64,000 nt of DNA, taken from NCBI RefSeq assembly GCF_016862455.1, contig NZ_BOMZ01000033.1:1-64000 (forward strand), read 5' to 3'. This document shows, in pieces, positions 18,261 through 28,038 of the stretch. This DNA is from Actinoplanes utahensis. Lineage in GTDB: Bacteria; Actinomycetota; Actinomycetes; Mycobacteriales; Micromonosporaceae. The notes under the pieces were generated by a model that was not told the origin of the DNA, ran no database searches, and saw only the letters and a program-made list of their open reading frames with translations. The translations under genes were made by a program, and so were the position numbers. Within the stretch, counting starts at the first letter, position 1. Each line of letters begins with the position of its first letter.

Positions 18261-18752
18261 TTACTTGGCAGCGCCTGGAATTTCGCTGTCAGTCCGCAGC
18301 GGTCTCAGGATCAGCCGGTACGAATGGACGGCGAACGTCAGGCTCCCGGCCAGGATCGTCACCAGCGCCACCACGTTGGTCCCGCCGACCAGATAGTCGC
18401 CCTCGGCGGTCCGGGTGCCGGCGGCCGCCATCATGACCAGCGTCCACAGCACCCACGGCACCACCAGGCCCCGGCGGCGGCCGGTGGTGTAGACCGCGAA
18501 CCAGCCGATCGCCAGGTTGGCCAGCACCGCCACCGGGACGGCCAGCGGCAGCGGGTCGCCGGAGCCCTCGTACGGCGAGTCGCCGGCGAGGACGGTGCGG
18601 AACGCGCCGATCCGCAGCGCGCTCAGCTCCAGCTCCAGGAACGCGGTGACCACGGCGGCGACGGCCGCGACGACGACCCCGGCCACCCGGATCACGATCT
18701 CCAGCCCGGCCGGGGACCGCCGGGTGTCCGGTATCCGGGTCTCCGGCATCAT
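18261..18752 (-). CDS. Membrane protein downstream of mshB
   Basis: 163 residues with four hydrophobic segments (about 18-42, 68-88, 97-113, 122-145) and a short charged start [11 protein letters not shown]. Start ATG 18750-18752 overlaps the mshB stop (ATGATG with TGA), so it is translated from the mshB message. Family not recognised. The coupling to mshB hints at a link with mycothiol or the envelope, but nothing in the sequence proves it. Confidence 0.7.
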   Translation of the reverse strand: MMPETRIPDTRRSPAGLEIVIRVAGVVVAAVAAVVTAFLELELSALRIGAFRTVLAGDSPYEGSGDPLPLAVPVAVLANLAIGWFAVYTTGRRRGLVVPWVLWTLVMMAAAGTRTAEGDYLVGGTNVVALVTILAGSLTFAVHSYRLILRPLRTDSEIPGAAK

Positions 18753-19627
18753 CGCGGTGCCACGTCCAGCCCGCTGAACAGGTCGCTCTCCCAGCCGAAC
18801 GGGCCCGAACCGGGACCGCGCGAACCCTTGGCGAGCGTGTAGTACTCCACGCCCATGAACTCGCCGCCGAAGTCGCCGGCGATGCCGTAGAGCCAGGAGT
18901 TGTCCGGGATCTGGGTGGCGTGGGCGCGCATCGCCGCGGTCTTCTTCGCGTAGTGGTCGGTGCCGTCGACGCGGGCGGCGATCTCGTCGTCCGGCGTGCC
19001 GAACGGCAGGTCCTCCACCTTCTCCACCTCGGCGAACGGGTTGCTGTCCGACTCCCGGAACGCCTCCATGCCGTCCTGCAGGACGCTCAGCGGCATCGCG
19101 GTCCAGTAGATCTTCTCCGGGCCGTCGTCGCCGGCCAGCTCGGCGGCGCGCATCGCGACCCGGTGCGCCTGGATGTGGTCCGGGTGGCCGTAGAAGCCGT
19201 TCTCGTCATACGTGATCATGACCTGCGGGCGGATCTCGCGGATGATCTCGACCAGGTGGGCGGCCGCCTCGTCCAGATCGGCGCCCCAGAACGCGCGCGG
19301 ATGCTCGTTGGTCGGCAGGCCCATCATGCCGGAGTCCCGGTAACGGCCGACCCCGCCGAGCATCCGGTGGTCGGTGACGCCGAGCGCGGCACACGCCCGC
19401 TCCCACTCCACCAGGCGGTAACCGCCGAGCTGGTCGGCGTGGGCGGCGCCGAGCGCGGCCAGCTCGGGCACGTGGATCTCACCCTCCTCACCGAGGGTGC
19501 AGGTCACCAGGGTCACGTGGGCGCCGGCGGAGACGTAGTGCGCCATCGTCGCCCCGGTCCCGATGACCTCGTCGTCGGGATGGGCGTGAACGAGTAGCAG
19601 ACGGCGGGCGGGCAGCTCTTCAGTCAC
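18749..19627 (-). CDS. mshB: Mycothiol biosynthesis deacetylase MshB
   Basis: 292 residues of the PIG-L/LmbE metal-dependent deacetylase family. MshB removes acetate from GlcNAc-inositol in mycothiol synthesis. Seen: the zinc motif [18 protein letters not shown] near the N-terminus, THxx-type [13 protein letters not shown], and the second ligand region [11 protein letters not shown]. Length is close to mycobacterial MshB. Start is GTG 19625-19627; TACAGT on the minus strand (19635-19640) lies seven bases ahead, so the transcript is probably leaderless. Followed by a translationally coupled membrane protein. Confidence 0.92.
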   Translation of the reverse strand: MTEELPARRLLLVHAHPDDEVIGTGATMAHYVSAGAHVTLVTCTLGEEGEIHVPELAALGAAHADQLGGYRLVEWERACAALGVTDHRMLGGVGRYRDSGMMGLPTNEHPRAFWGADLDEAAAHLVEIIREIRPQVMITYDENGFYGHPDHIQAHRVAMRAAELAGDDGPEKIYWTAMPLSVLQDGMEAFRESDSNPFAEVEKVEDLPFGTPDDEIAARVDGTDHYAKKTAAMRAHATQIPDNSWLYGIAGDFGGEFMGVEYYTLAKGSRGPGSGPFGWESDLFSGLDVAPR

Positions 19628-19720
19628 GGCCGATACTGTACGCGCGACCACCGACGAACTCGCTTCACCAGCCCGCGGTTTGCCCGGCGCGAGTCGCCCC
19701 CGATCGGCGATGCTGGGAGC

Positions 19721-21475
19721 GTGGGATACCCGTACGCCGTGACGGTCGGCGCCGACAGTGCCCGTGTCCTCTTCCTCCGCTGTTCCGAGCTCTGGCTGCT
19801 CGACCTCGCCGACGGGACGCGGCGGCGGGTCGGCGCAGGGCCGGTGGACGCGTACGCGACCGACCGGGACGCCCGGATCGCCGCGCTCGTCCGCGGCGGC
19901 GAGCTGTTCCGTGCCGACCTGACCGAGGGCACCGTCGTCCGGGTCGGCACGGCCGGGCCGGCGCACGACGCGCGGCCGGACCCGACCGGGACCCGGATCG
20001 GCTACCTCACCGAACCGCACGGCGCGGCGTCACTGCACGTGTCCGGGCCGGACGGCGACCGGCTGCTGGCCGGCGAGCCGGGGAACGCGTGGCGCGAGCA
20101 CGGCGGGACGATCGCCTGGGGGGTGCCGGGGGCGTCGGCGGGCGAGTTCGGGCGTACCCGCGGCTGGTGGTGGGCCCCGGACGGCTCGCAGATCCTCGCC
20201 GTGCGCAGCGCCCGGACGGTCAGCCTGCACCTGCTCGACCTGGACCACGGCTGGGTCGACGTGCACTGGGACCGGGAGACGTACCCGCATCTGGCGCAGG
20301 TGCGCTGGGCCGGTGGCGGCCCGCTGATCACCGTGCTGCGCCGCATGCAGCAACACGGCCTCGTGCTCTCCGTCGACCCGCGCACCGGTGAGACGCAGGT
20401 GCATGCCGAACTCGCCGACGCCCGCTGGGTGGAGCCGATCCCGGGCACGCCGCGGCACCTGCCGGACGGGCGGGTGCTGGTCGGCGGGGAACTGGCCCAC
20501 GACGGGTTCGACGCCCGCTGCCTGTTCGCCGACGGGAGCCTGCTCACCCCGCCCGGCCTCTACGTGCGGCGAGTCGCCGGGACGCTGCCCCGCGCGGACG
20601 GGCCGGCCGGCTCACCGGACCTGATCGTCGAGGGAAGCCTGGGCGACCCGGCGGTGCGGGAGATCTTCCGGCTGCGCACCTCGCTGGGTGGCGGCGGCCC
20701 GGAGCTGCAGCGGATCGCCGCGCTGGGCGCCGGCGAACAGGTCACGGTCGGCGGGGACGTGCTGATCGCCGGTGACCGGGTGTGGCACGCCGGCCGGCTG
20801 ATCTCGCTGGGTGACCCGCCACCGTCGCCGTCCGCGGCGCCGGTGCTGGAGCGCGTCACCGACCGCCGGCTGTCGGCCGGGGTGCTCTACCCGGCCGGGC
20901 ACGTCGCCGGGACGCGGCTTCCGGTGCTGGTCACGATGGGCGAGGGACCCGGACGGCAGCAGGTGCTGGCGGATCCGCGGGCCTGGCGGGAGCGGCAGCG
21001 GTGGGCCGACTCCGGCTTCGCCGTCGTGAGCATCGATTCCCGGGGTACGCCCGGAGTCGCGCCCAGTTACGAGAAGGCGGTGCACCGGCGGACCGCGGAC
21101 GTGATGCTGGGCGACCAGGCGGACGCGTTGCGCGCCCTGCACGGCAAGCACCCGGACCTGGACCTGGGCCGGGTCGCGGCGCGCGGCGCCGGGCTCGGCG
21201 GATGGCTGGCCGCGATGGCGGTGCTGCGCCGGCCCGAGGTGTTCCACCGGGCGGTGGCCCGGGAGCCGGTGCTGGACTGGGCGGATCTGCCGGCCGCGTT
21301 CGCCGAGCGTTACCTGGGTGACCGGAACGACTCCCCGGACGTGTACGCCCACCACTCGCTGCGGGAGTCCGGCGGCTCGCCGGACGTGCTGCTGGTCGGC
21401 GCGGAGCTGGCCGGTTTCCCGTCGCGTCCGGCCGCGACCTTCGAGGAGGAGCTAACCTTCTTGGATGGGTGGTAG
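19721..21475 (+). CDS. S9 prolyl oligopeptidase-like protein lacking the catalytic triad
   Basis: 584 residues from GTG 19721 (GATGCT six bases ahead, probably leaderless). The first two thirds look like the DPP-IV-type beta-propeller ([38 protein letters not shown]); the last third is an alpha/beta hydrolase domain. In active homologues the nucleophile elbow is G-x-S-x-G-G; here residues 489-494 read GAGLGG, so the serine is Gly491. The protein also ends about 40 residues after the region that should lead to the Asp and His, with no DD or H motif. It is therefore probably a non-hydrolytic relic or binding protein. Divergent from mshB. Confidence 0.82.
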   Translation: MGYPYAVTVGADSARVLFLRCSELWLLDLADGTRRRVGAGPVDAYATDRDARIAALVRGGELFRADLTEGTVVRVGTAGPAHDARPDPTGTRIGYLTEPHGAASLHVSGPDGDRLLAGEPGNAWREHGGTIAWGVPGASAGEFGRTRGWWWAPDGSQILAVRSARTVSLHLLDLDHGWVDVHWDRETYPHLAQVRWAGGGPLITVLRRMQQHGLVLSVDPRTGETQVHAELADARWVEPIPGTPRHLPDGRVLVGGELAHDGFDARCLFADGSLLTPPGLYVRRVAGTLPRADGPAGSPDLIVEGSLGDPAVREIFRLRTSLGGGGPELQRIAALGAGEQVTVGGDVLIAGDRVWHAGRLISLGDPPPSPSAAPVLERVTDRRLSAGVLYPAGHVAGTRLPVLVTMGEGPGRQQVLADPRAWRERQRWADSGFAVVSIDSRGTPGVAPSYEKAVHRRTADVMLGDQADALRALHGKHPDLDLGRVAARGAGLGGWLAAMAVLRRPEVFHRAVAREPVLDWADLPAAFAERYLGDRNDSPDVYAHHSLRESGGSPDVLLVGAELAGFPSRPAATFEEELTFLDGW

Positions 21476-21543
21476 TCGCTTGAGGGGTTGATATGCGACT
21501 AGATGACGTGCAACCATTGTCTTCCGACAACACGGGAGACGCC

Positions 21544-22098
21544 ATGACATCCGCTCTTCACCTCGCCAAACGCACCTGGACCGAGTCGGAGTACCTGGCC
21601 ATCGGCGAAACGCCCGAGCGCATCGAGCTTTTCGACGGGAGCCTGCACGTGTCGCCGATTCCCACCGGGGGCCACCAGCACATCGCCAGCGAACTCCAGG
21701 CCGCGATGCGGGACGCGGTGCGGCACGCGGGGCTCTACTCGTTCCAGGGGCTCAACATCCGCCTTCGCCCAGGCCACATCCGCGTTCCCGACTTCCTCAT
21801 CACGACGACGATCGACTACCAGGAGTCGGTCTACGACGTCGGAGTGGTCCGGCTGGCTTGCGAGATCGTCTCGCCCTCCAATCCGGCCACCGACAAGCTC
21901 CACAAGATGCACTACTACGCGGAGGCCGGCATTCCGTGGTACCTGGTGATCGATCCGCGAGCGGAGACATTCCACCTCTACCAGCTCAACGGGAACAGAT
22001 ACGCGGAGCACGCCTCCGCCTCTCCCGGTAAGCCGCTGGAGCTCATCGAGCCCGTCGCCGTGACCATCGATCCGGCGGACTTGCTGCCGCCTTCCTGA
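21544..22098 (+). CDS. Uma2-family (DUF820) restriction endonuclease-like protein
   Basis: 184 residues from ATG 21544 with GGGAG nine bases ahead; an in-frame ATG at 21493 is less likely. PD-(D/E)XK fold protein. Seen: GETPERIELFDGSLHVSP, the catalytic-type VPDFLI and ACEIVSPSN acidic residues, and KMHYYAEAGIPWYLVIDP, all hallmarks of Uma2 proteins, which are very common in Actinobacteria and Cyanobacteria and of unproven role. Sits alone between the S9 homologue and tldD. Confidence 0.88.
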   Translation: MTSALHLAKRTWTESEYLAIGETPERIELFDGSLHVSPIPTGGHQHIASELQAAMRDAVRHAGLYSFQGLNIRLRPGHIRVPDFLITTTIDYQESVYDVGVVRLACEIVSPSNPATDKLHKMHYYAEAGIPWYLVIDPRAETFHLYQLNGNRYAEHASASPGKPLELIEPVAVTIDPADLLPPS

Positions 22099-22129
22099 AA
22101 CTGTCGCACCCGGCGCATAGGGTCGATTC

Positions 22130-23566
22130 ATGACCCACTTCGATGAGGCGGGTGCGGCGGTGCAGGCCGCGCTCGACGCGGGGGCTCGATATGCCGATGC
22201 CCGGGTGATGGTGCGGCGGACCGAGTCCATGTCCGCACGGGACGGCGATGTGGAGGATCTCGGCTTCGACGAGAGCGCCGGCCTGGGTGTCCGGGCGCTG
22301 GTCGGCTCCAGCTGGGGTTTCTACGCCGTGCCCGATCTGTCCGACCCCTCCGCCCGTGCCGCCGGGAGGCGCGCCGCCCGGATCGCCGCCGCCGGGTCCG
22401 CGGTCCCGGGCCCGCCGGTCGATCTCGTCCCGGTCGCCCCGATCGTGGCGAGCTGGGCCAGCGACTGCGTGGTCGATCCGCTCGGCGTGCCGCTCTCCGA
22501 CAAGGGTGACCTGCTGGTCCGGGCGACCGCCGCGGCGAGAGCGGCGGGCGCCGACGTGGCCGAGGCCAACTACGCGATCTGGGACACCCGCAAGTGGTTC
22601 GTCTCCAGCGAGGGCCACCGCATCGACCAGCACATCCGGGAGTGCGGCGCCGGTGTCACGGCGATCGCGATCGGCGCCGGCGAGGTGCAGCGGCGGTCCT
22701 GGCCGTCGCACCGGGGCCAGTTCGGCACCCGCGGGTGGGAGCTGGTCGACGAGATCGATCTGGTCGGCAACGCGCCGCGGATGGCCGAGGAGGCCCGGGC
22801 GCTGCTGACCGCGCCGCTCTGCCCGTCCGGCGAGACCACTCTGGTGCTCGGCGGCGAGCAGCTGGCCCTGCAGATCCACGAGTCGGTGGGGCACGCCATC
22901 GAGCTGGACCGGATCCTCGGCTGGGAGGCCGCGTTCGCCGGCACGAGCTGGCTCGACCTGAGCCGTCTCGGCTCGCTGCGTTACGGCTCCGATCTGATGA
23001 ACATCACCATCGACCCGACCTTCCCCGGCGCGCTGGGCAGCTTCGGGTTCGACGACGAGGGCACCCCGGCGGCGAAACGGCACGCGGTCCGTGCCGGTCT
23101 CTGGGTGGGCGTGCTGGCCGGGCGCGACTCGGCGGCGGTCGCCGGGCTGGATTACGCGGGCAGTGTCCGCTCCGACGGCTGGGCCCGCCTGCCCATGGTC
23201 CGGATGACGAATGTGGGGCTGGAGCCCGGCCCGCACACCCTCGACGAGATCATCGCCGAGACCCGCGACGGCGTGTTCATGGACGTCAACCGCTCCTGGT
23301 CGATCGACGACCGCCGGCTGAACTTCCAGTTCGGGTGCGAGATCGGTTACGAGATAAAGAACGGGAAGCTGGGCCGGATGCTGCGCAACCCGACCTACAC
23401 CGGGATCGGTCCCCGCTTCTGGCAGTCGATGGACATGCTGTCCAGCGAGACGATCGCCTGGGGCACGCCGAACTGCGGAAAGGGCCAGCCCGGCCAGGTC
23501 GGGCACACCGGGCATCCGGCGGCGCCGGCCCGGTTCACCGACGTTCGGGTGGGGGTGCACGGATGA
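22130..23566 (+). CDS. tldD: TldD-type metalloprotease subunit
   Basis: 478 residues. TldD/TldE (PmbA) form a heterodimeric zinc protease that trims modified peptides and degrades unfolded peptides. Seen: the zinc motif in QIHESVGHAIELDR and the conserved GTPNCGKGQPGQ cysteine region near the C-terminus, so this is the catalytic partner. Start is ATG 22130; TAGGGT lies six bases ahead, a leaderless layout. The stop overlaps the start of the partner gene (ATGA). Confidence 0.92.
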   Translation: MTHFDEAGAAVQAALDAGARYADARVMVRRTESMSARDGDVEDLGFDESAGLGVRALVGSSWGFYAVPDLSDPSARAAGRRAARIAAAGSAVPGPPVDLVPVAPIVASWASDCVVDPLGVPLSDKGDLLVRATAAARAAGADVAEANYAIWDTRKWFVSSEGHRIDQHIRECGAGVTAIAIGAGEVQRRSWPSHRGQFGTRGWELVDEIDLVGNAPRMAEEARALLTAPLCPSGETTLVLGGEQLALQIHESVGHAIELDRILGWEAAFAGTSWLDLSRLGSLRYGSDLMNITIDPTFPGALGSFGFDDEGTPAAKRHAVRAGLWVGVLAGRDSAAVAGLDYAGSVRSDGWARLPMVRMTNVGLEPGPHTLDEIIAETRDGVFMDVNRSWSIDDRRLNFQFGCEIGYEIKNGKLGRMLRNPTYTGIGPRFWQSMDMLSSETIAWGTPNCGKGQPGQVGHTGHPAAPARFTDVRVGVHG

Positions 23567-25020
23567 GTGGGGAGAGCGGCCGGGCAGGGGCCGAGCTGGA
23601 GCTGGCGGCGCATGTCATCCAACTCGTCCGGGAGCTGGCCGGGCGGGAGGCCGAGGCCGAGGTCAACGTGCGGCACGAGGCCGAGGCGCTGACCCGGTTC
23701 GCCAACTCGGCGATCCACCAGAACGTGGCCTCGGCGAGCACCGGCGTCCGGCTGCGGCTGCACGCCGGCGGCCGCACGGCGGGCGGCTCCACCACGCTGA
23801 ACAGCGCCGACGGTCTACGGACCCTGGTCGAGCGCACTCTGGCCGCGGTCCGGGTGTCGCCGGCCGACCGATCCTGGCCGGGTCTGGCAGCGCCGGCCCC
23901 GCTGCGCCTGTCGGCCGGGCATCCCGGCTCCGGTGAGCGGTCCGGGCTGGCGTTCGGCTTCGACGAGGCGACGGCCCGAGCCGACCCGTCCGAGCGCGCC
24001 GACCGGGTCCGTGACTTCGTCCGGGCCGCCGACGGCCTGGAGACGGCCGGTTACTGCCGCACCGTCTACGTCTCGGCCGCGTTCGCCAACAGCGCCGGCC
24101 AGGCCGTCGAGGGCCGCACCGCCGAGGCCGCGATGGACGGGATCGCCCGTTCCGGCGGCGCGGACGGGGTGGCCCGGCTGGCCGCCGCGCGCCTGGCCGA
24201 CCTGGACGGGGCGGTGCTCGGCGCGCGGGCCGCGGCCAAGGCGCGGGCCGCACGCGAGCCGGTCGAGCTGCCACCGGGGCATTACGAGGTGGTTCTCGAG
24301 CCGGATGCGGTCCGCGACATGCTGGAGAACTTCGCGTTCTTCGGCTTCGACGGCAAGGCGCACAACCAGCAGCAGAGTTTCGCCGAGCCGGGCCGGGAGC
24401 AGTTCGATCCGTCGGTGACCATCGTGGACGAGCCGCTCGGCAGCCGCGACGAGCCGGCCGCCGATCTGCCGTTCGACGAGGAGGGCACGCCGCGCCGGCC
24501 GCTGGTGCTGGTCCGGGACGGGGTGACCACCGCGGTGACGCACGACCGCACCTCGGCGGCGCAGGCCGGCACCGAGTCGACCGGGCACGCGTCCGCGGTG
24601 TCCCGGTCGTGGGGTCCGCACGCACGGAACCTGCGGCTGGAGGCGGCTCCGCTGCTGGGCGCCGCGCCGGGCGCCGGGGGCACCGGCGCGATCGCCGACT
24701 CGGCCCGCCCGCTGATCTCCGCGGTCCGGCGTGGACTGCTGATCACCGACCTCTGGTACACGCGCGTTCTCGACCCCAAGGCCCTGGTGATCACCGGCCT
24801 GACTCGAAACGGGGTGTGGCTGATCGAGGACGGGCAGATCACCTCGCCGGTGGGCAACCTGCGGTTCACCCAGTCCTATCCGCGGGCGCTGGCTCCGGGG
24901 AAGGTGCTCGGGATCGGCGCCGAGACGGTGCTGCTGCCGGAGTCCTGGGGCCGTGCGCGGTACGCCGCGCCGGCCCTGCATCTGGCGGAGTGGAACATCA
25001 CCGGCAACGCCTCGGGCTGA
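23563..25020 (+). CDS. TldE/PmbA-like partner of TldD
   Basis: 485 residues, start ATG 23563 inside the tldD stop (ATGA). The protein has the TldD/PmbA fold (RFANSAIHQNVASASTGVRLRL at the N-terminus, RRGLLITDLWYTRVLDPKALVITGLTRNGVWLIEDG near the C-terminus) but lacks the HExxxH zinc motif, as expected of the non-catalytic TldE/PmbA subunit. Together the two genes make one coupled operon. Substrate peptide unknown; no ribosomally made peptide cluster is seen nearby. Confidence 0.88.
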   Translation: MSGESGRAGAELELAAHVIQLVRELAGREAEAEVNVRHEAEALTRFANSAIHQNVASASTGVRLRLHAGGRTAGGSTTLNSADGLRTLVERTLAAVRVSPADRSWPGLAAPAPLRLSAGHPGSGERSGLAFGFDEATARADPSERADRVRDFVRAADGLETAGYCRTVYVSAAFANSAGQAVEGRTAEAAMDGIARSGGADGVARLAAARLADLDGAVLGARAAAKARAAREPVELPPGHYEVVLEPDAVRDMLENFAFFGFDGKAHNQQQSFAEPGREQFDPSVTIVDEPLGSRDEPAADLPFDEEGTPRRPLVLVRDGVTTAVTHDRTSAAQAGTESTGHASAVSRSWGPHARNLRLEAAPLLGAAPGAGGTGAIADSARPLISAVRRGLLITDLWYTRVLDPKALVITGLTRNGVWLIEDGQITSPVGNLRFTQSYPRALAPGKVLGIGAETVLLPESWGRARYAAPALHLAEWNITGNASG

Positions 25021-25336
25021 CGACCCGGGCGGGGAGTCGGCCGCTGTCCGCGTGACCGCCCGCATCGAAGCCCTCATCGCCGCAGGAGGGTGACGAAAGG
25101 GTGGCCGGGCTACCGCGCCGCGCCCCTGCCTCACACCGCGAGGAAGATCTGATACTTCATCGGTGATGATCTTTGCGTACCGGGATGATGTTTTTGTGAC
25201 CCAGTCCGCAAAGTGTCAGACGTTCGGCGTAACGTGTGCCCCACATCACCGTCGCGATGCGACGGAGGCGTGGGGCACCGTCATGTCCTGACCTCCTCGC
25301 GCCGCGGCCCCTGTCACGGCATTGTCAGGAGATGGA
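25021..25336 (+). promoter_or_regulatory. sdhC upstream region with a two-tier hairpin
   Basis: No gene seen in these 316 bp. GTGCCCCAC (25236-25244) pairs with GTGGGGCAC (25270-25278), and between them CCGTCGC (25249-25255) pairs with GCGACGG (25259-25265): a 43-base nested hairpin with an ATCA/AGGC internal loop. Just ahead, ACGTT (25220-25224) and AACGT (25231-25235) form another dyad. With no U-tract and 58 bases still to go to the sdhC ATG, it could be a leader structure or regulator site. Confidence 0.5.
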
Positions 25337-26131
25337 ATGACGACGACGGCTACGAAGCCGGGCGGCGGCGGCAAGGCGCGGGCGGCGATCGCCGCCCGGA
25401 CGCTGCGCACCGACCGCTGGTGGCTCGCGCCGCTGGTGACCTTCGTCGGGCTGGGCGCGTGGGTGGCCTACGCGACCGTCCGGGTGTTCATGCACAAGTG
25501 GTTCTACGTGGAGCAGTACCACTATCTGACACCGTTCTATTCGCCGTGCATCACCGACGTGTGCGGTCCGGCGGCGGAGTTCGGCACCCCGCTCCCGAGC
25601 TTCTTCCTCATCCCGGAGGCGGCGTTCACCCTGCCGTTCCTGCTGCTCTTCCGGCTGACCTGCTACTACTACCGGAAGGCCTATTACCGGGCGTTCTGGC
25701 TGTCGCCGCCGGCGTGCGCGGTGCCGGACGGTCACCGGAGGTATTCCGGGGAGACCCGCTTCCCGCTGATCTTCCAGAACGCCCATCGGTACGCGTTCTA
25801 CGCCGCCGTGATCATCTCGGTGATCAACACGTGGGACGCGGTGCGGGCGCAGACGACCGGTCTCGGCCTCGGCAACGTGATCCTCTGGGTCAACGTGATC
25901 ATGCTGTGGGCGTACACGCTGTCCTGCCACTCCTGCCGGCACATCGCCGGCGGCCGGCTGAAGCACTTCTCCCAGCACCCGGTCCGCTACCGCTTCTGGA
26001 CGTTCGTGTCGAAACTCAACGCCCGTCACATGCAGCTGGCCTGGATCACGCTCGGCACCCTGGCGCTGACCGACTTCTACATCATGGGCCTGGCCGCCGA
26101 CTGGTTCTCCGACCTGCGGATCATCAACTAG
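25337..26131 (+). CDS. sdhC: Succinate dehydrogenase membrane anchor, cytochrome b subunit
   Basis: 264 residues, start ATG 25337 behind AGGAG (25327-25331). About five hydrophobic segments with histidines suited to heme ligation (NAHRYAFYAAVIISV, CHSCRHIAGGRLKHF, NARHMQLAWITLG). Size and position match the Sdh1-type anchor of mycobacteria (Rv0249c-like), which passes electrons from the iron-sulfur subunit to menaquinone. sdhA follows after 11 bp. The unusual AYATVRVFMHKWFYVEQYHYLTPF loop after the first helix is typical of this type. Confidence 0.88.
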   Translation: MTTTATKPGGGGKARAAIAARTLRTDRWWLAPLVTFVGLGAWVAYATVRVFMHKWFYVEQYHYLTPFYSPCITDVCGPAAEFGTPLPSFFLIPEAAFTLPFLLLFRLTCYYYRKAYYRAFWLSPPACAVPDGHRRYSGETRFPLIFQNAHRYAFYAAVIISVINTWDAVRAQTTGLGLGNVILWVNVIMLWAYTLSCHSCRHIAGGRLKHFSQHPVRYRFWTFVSKLNARHMQLAWITLGTLALTDFYIMGLAADWFSDLRIIN

Positions 26132-26142
26132 GAGGCGCAGGA

Positions 26143-28038
26143 ATGAGCACCACCATCGAACGACACCTGTACGACGTCGTCGTGATCGGGGCCGGCGGCG
26201 CCGGCCTGCGTGCGGCGATCGAGGCCCGGCTCGCCGGGAAACGCACCGCGATCATCTCCAAGTCGCTGTTCGGCAAGGCGCACACGGTGATGGCCGAGGG
26301 CGGCGCCGCCGCCGCGCTGGGCAACGTCAACTCGCGTGACAACTGGATGGTCCACTTCCGCGACACGATGCGCGGCGGCAAGTTCCTGAACAACTTCCGG
26401 ATGGCCGAGCTGCACGCCAAGGAGGCCCCGGAGCGGATCTGGGAGCTGGAGACGTACGGGGCGCTCTTCGACCGTACGAAGGATGGGAAGATCTCTCAGC
26501 GCAACTTCGGCGGCCATGAGTACCCCCGGCTCGCCCACGTCGGCGACCGCACCGGCCTGGAGCTGATCCGCACCCTCCAGCAGAAGATCGTCTCCCTGCA
26601 GCAGGAGGATTTCGCCGCCACCGGCAGCTACGACTCGCGGATCCGGGTGTTCCAGGAGACCACGATCACCGAGCTGCTGCTCGACGGCGACCGGGTGGCC
26701 GGCGCGTTCGGCTACTACCGGGAGTCCGGCGAGTTCGTGCTCTTCGAGGCGCCGGCCGTGGTGCTGGCGACCGGTGGGGTGGGCCGCAGTTACAAGGTCA
26801 CCTCCAACTCCTGGGAGTACACCGGCGACGGCCACGCGCTGGCCCTGCGCGCCGGCGCGACCCTGATCAACATGGAGTTCCTGCAGTTCCACCCGACCGG
26901 CATGGTCTGGCCGCCGAGCGTGAAGGGCATCCTCGTCACCGAGTCGGTCCGCGGCGATGGCGGGGTGCTGCGCAACTCCGAGCAGAAGCGGTTCATGTTC
27001 GACTACGTCCCCGACGTCTTCCGCAAGCAGTACGCGGAGACCGAGGAGGAGGCCGACCGCTGGTACACCGATCCGGACAACAACCGCCGCCCACCCGAGC
27101 TGCTGCCCCGCGACGAGGTGGCCCGGGCGATCAACAGCGAGGTCAAGGCGGGCCGGGGCAGCCCGGCGGGCGGGGTGTTCCTGGACGTGTCGACCCGGAT
27201 GCCGGCCGAGCAGATCATCCGGCGACTGCCGTCGATGCACCACCAGTTCAAGGAGTTGGCCGACGTCGACATCACCAAGGAGCCGATGGAGGTCGGGCCG
27301 ACCTGCCACTACGTGATGGGCGGGGTGGAGGTCGAACCGGACACCGGTGCGGCGCTCGGCCGGGTGCAGGGCCTGTTCGCGGCGGGCGAGGTGTCCGGCG
27401 GCATGCACGGATCCAACCGGCTGGGTGGCAACAGCCTGTCCGACCTGTTGGTCTTCGGCAAACGGGCGGGCGAGCACGCGGCGGCCTATGTGGAGACGCT
27501 GCCGTCCCGGCCCAAGGTGGCGAAGGTGGACGTGGCCGCTGCCGCGGAGGTGGCGCTCGCGCCGCTGGTGCGGCCGGGTGGCGAGAACCCGTACACCCTG
27601 CAGCAGGATCTTCAAGCCGTGATGGGGGACCTGGTCGGCATCATCCGGCGCGCGGGTGAGCTGACCGACGCGCTCAAACGGCTCCAGGAGCTGCGCGTCC
27701 GGGTGGCGAACGTGGGCGCCGACGGCGGCCGGCGATACAACCCCGGCTGGCATCTGGCCCTGGACCTGCGCAACATGCTCGTCGTCTCGGAGTGCACGGC
27801 GAAGGCGGCACTGGAGCGCGAGGAGTCACGCGGCGGCCACACCCGCGAGGACTTCCCGAAGATGAGCCCGGAGTGGCGGCGGATCAACCTGGTCTGCTCG
27901 CTGGAGGAGACCGGCGAGGTGCATCTGGAACGCAAGCCGGTCCCCCGGATGCGTGCCGAGCTGATCACCTTGTTCGAGCGCACCGAGCTGGCGAAATACC
28001 TGACCGATGAGGAACTGTCCGACGTGGAGGCCCAGTGA
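26143..28038 (+). CDS. sdhA: Succinate dehydrogenase flavoprotein subunit
   Basis: 631 residues, start ATG 26143 behind GGAGG (26131-26135). Oxidises succinate to fumarate with covalent FAD. Seen: dinucleotide fold VVVIGAGGAGLRAAIEA, the FAD-linking histidine region SKSLFGKAHTVMAEGG, the active-site stretch FHPTGMVWP, and ANRLGGNSLSD-type SNRLGGNSLSDLLVFG. Length matches the mycobacterial Sdh1 flavoprotein. The stop overlaps the GTG of sdhB by four bases. Confidence 0.95.
   Translation: MSTTIERHLYDVVVIGAGGAGLRAAIEARLAGKRTAIISKSLFGKAHTVMAEGGAAAALGNVNSRDNWMVHFRDTMRGGKFLNNFRMAELHAKEAPERIWELETYGALFDRTKDGKISQRNFGGHEYPRLAHVGDRTGLELIRTLQQKIVSLQQEDFAATGSYDSRIRVFQETTITELLLDGDRVAGAFGYYRESGEFVLFEAPAVVLATGGVGRSYKVTSNSWEYTGDGHALALRAGATLINMEFLQFHPTGMVWPPSVKGILVTESVRGDGGVLRNSEQKRFMFDYVPDVFRKQYAETEEEADRWYTDPDNNRRPPELLPRDEVARAINSEVKAGRGSPAGGVFLDVSTRMPAEQIIRRLPSMHHQFKELADVDITKEPMEVGPTCHYVMGGVEVEPDTGAALGRVQGLFAAGEVSGGMHGSNRLGGNSLSDLLVFGKRAGEHAAAYVETLPSRPKVAKVDVAAAAEVALAPLVRPGGENPYTLQQDLQAVMGDLVGIIRRAGELTDALKRLQELRVRVANVGADGGRRYNPGWHLALDLRNMLVVSECTAKAALEREESRGGHTREDFPKMSPEWRRINLVCSLEETGEVHLERKPVPRMRAELITLFERTELAKYLTDEELSDVEAQ

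Noticed and set aside
22594-23560. Arg/Pro-rich frame overlapping tldD and continuing into the pmbA-like gene
   Set aside because: The tldD frame contains HExxxH and conserved sequence; the overlapping frame is compositional noise.
25190-25225. Rex operator upstream of sdhC (TTGTGACCC...CGCAAAG)
   Set aside because: Only the left half resembles the consensus; the right half is poor.
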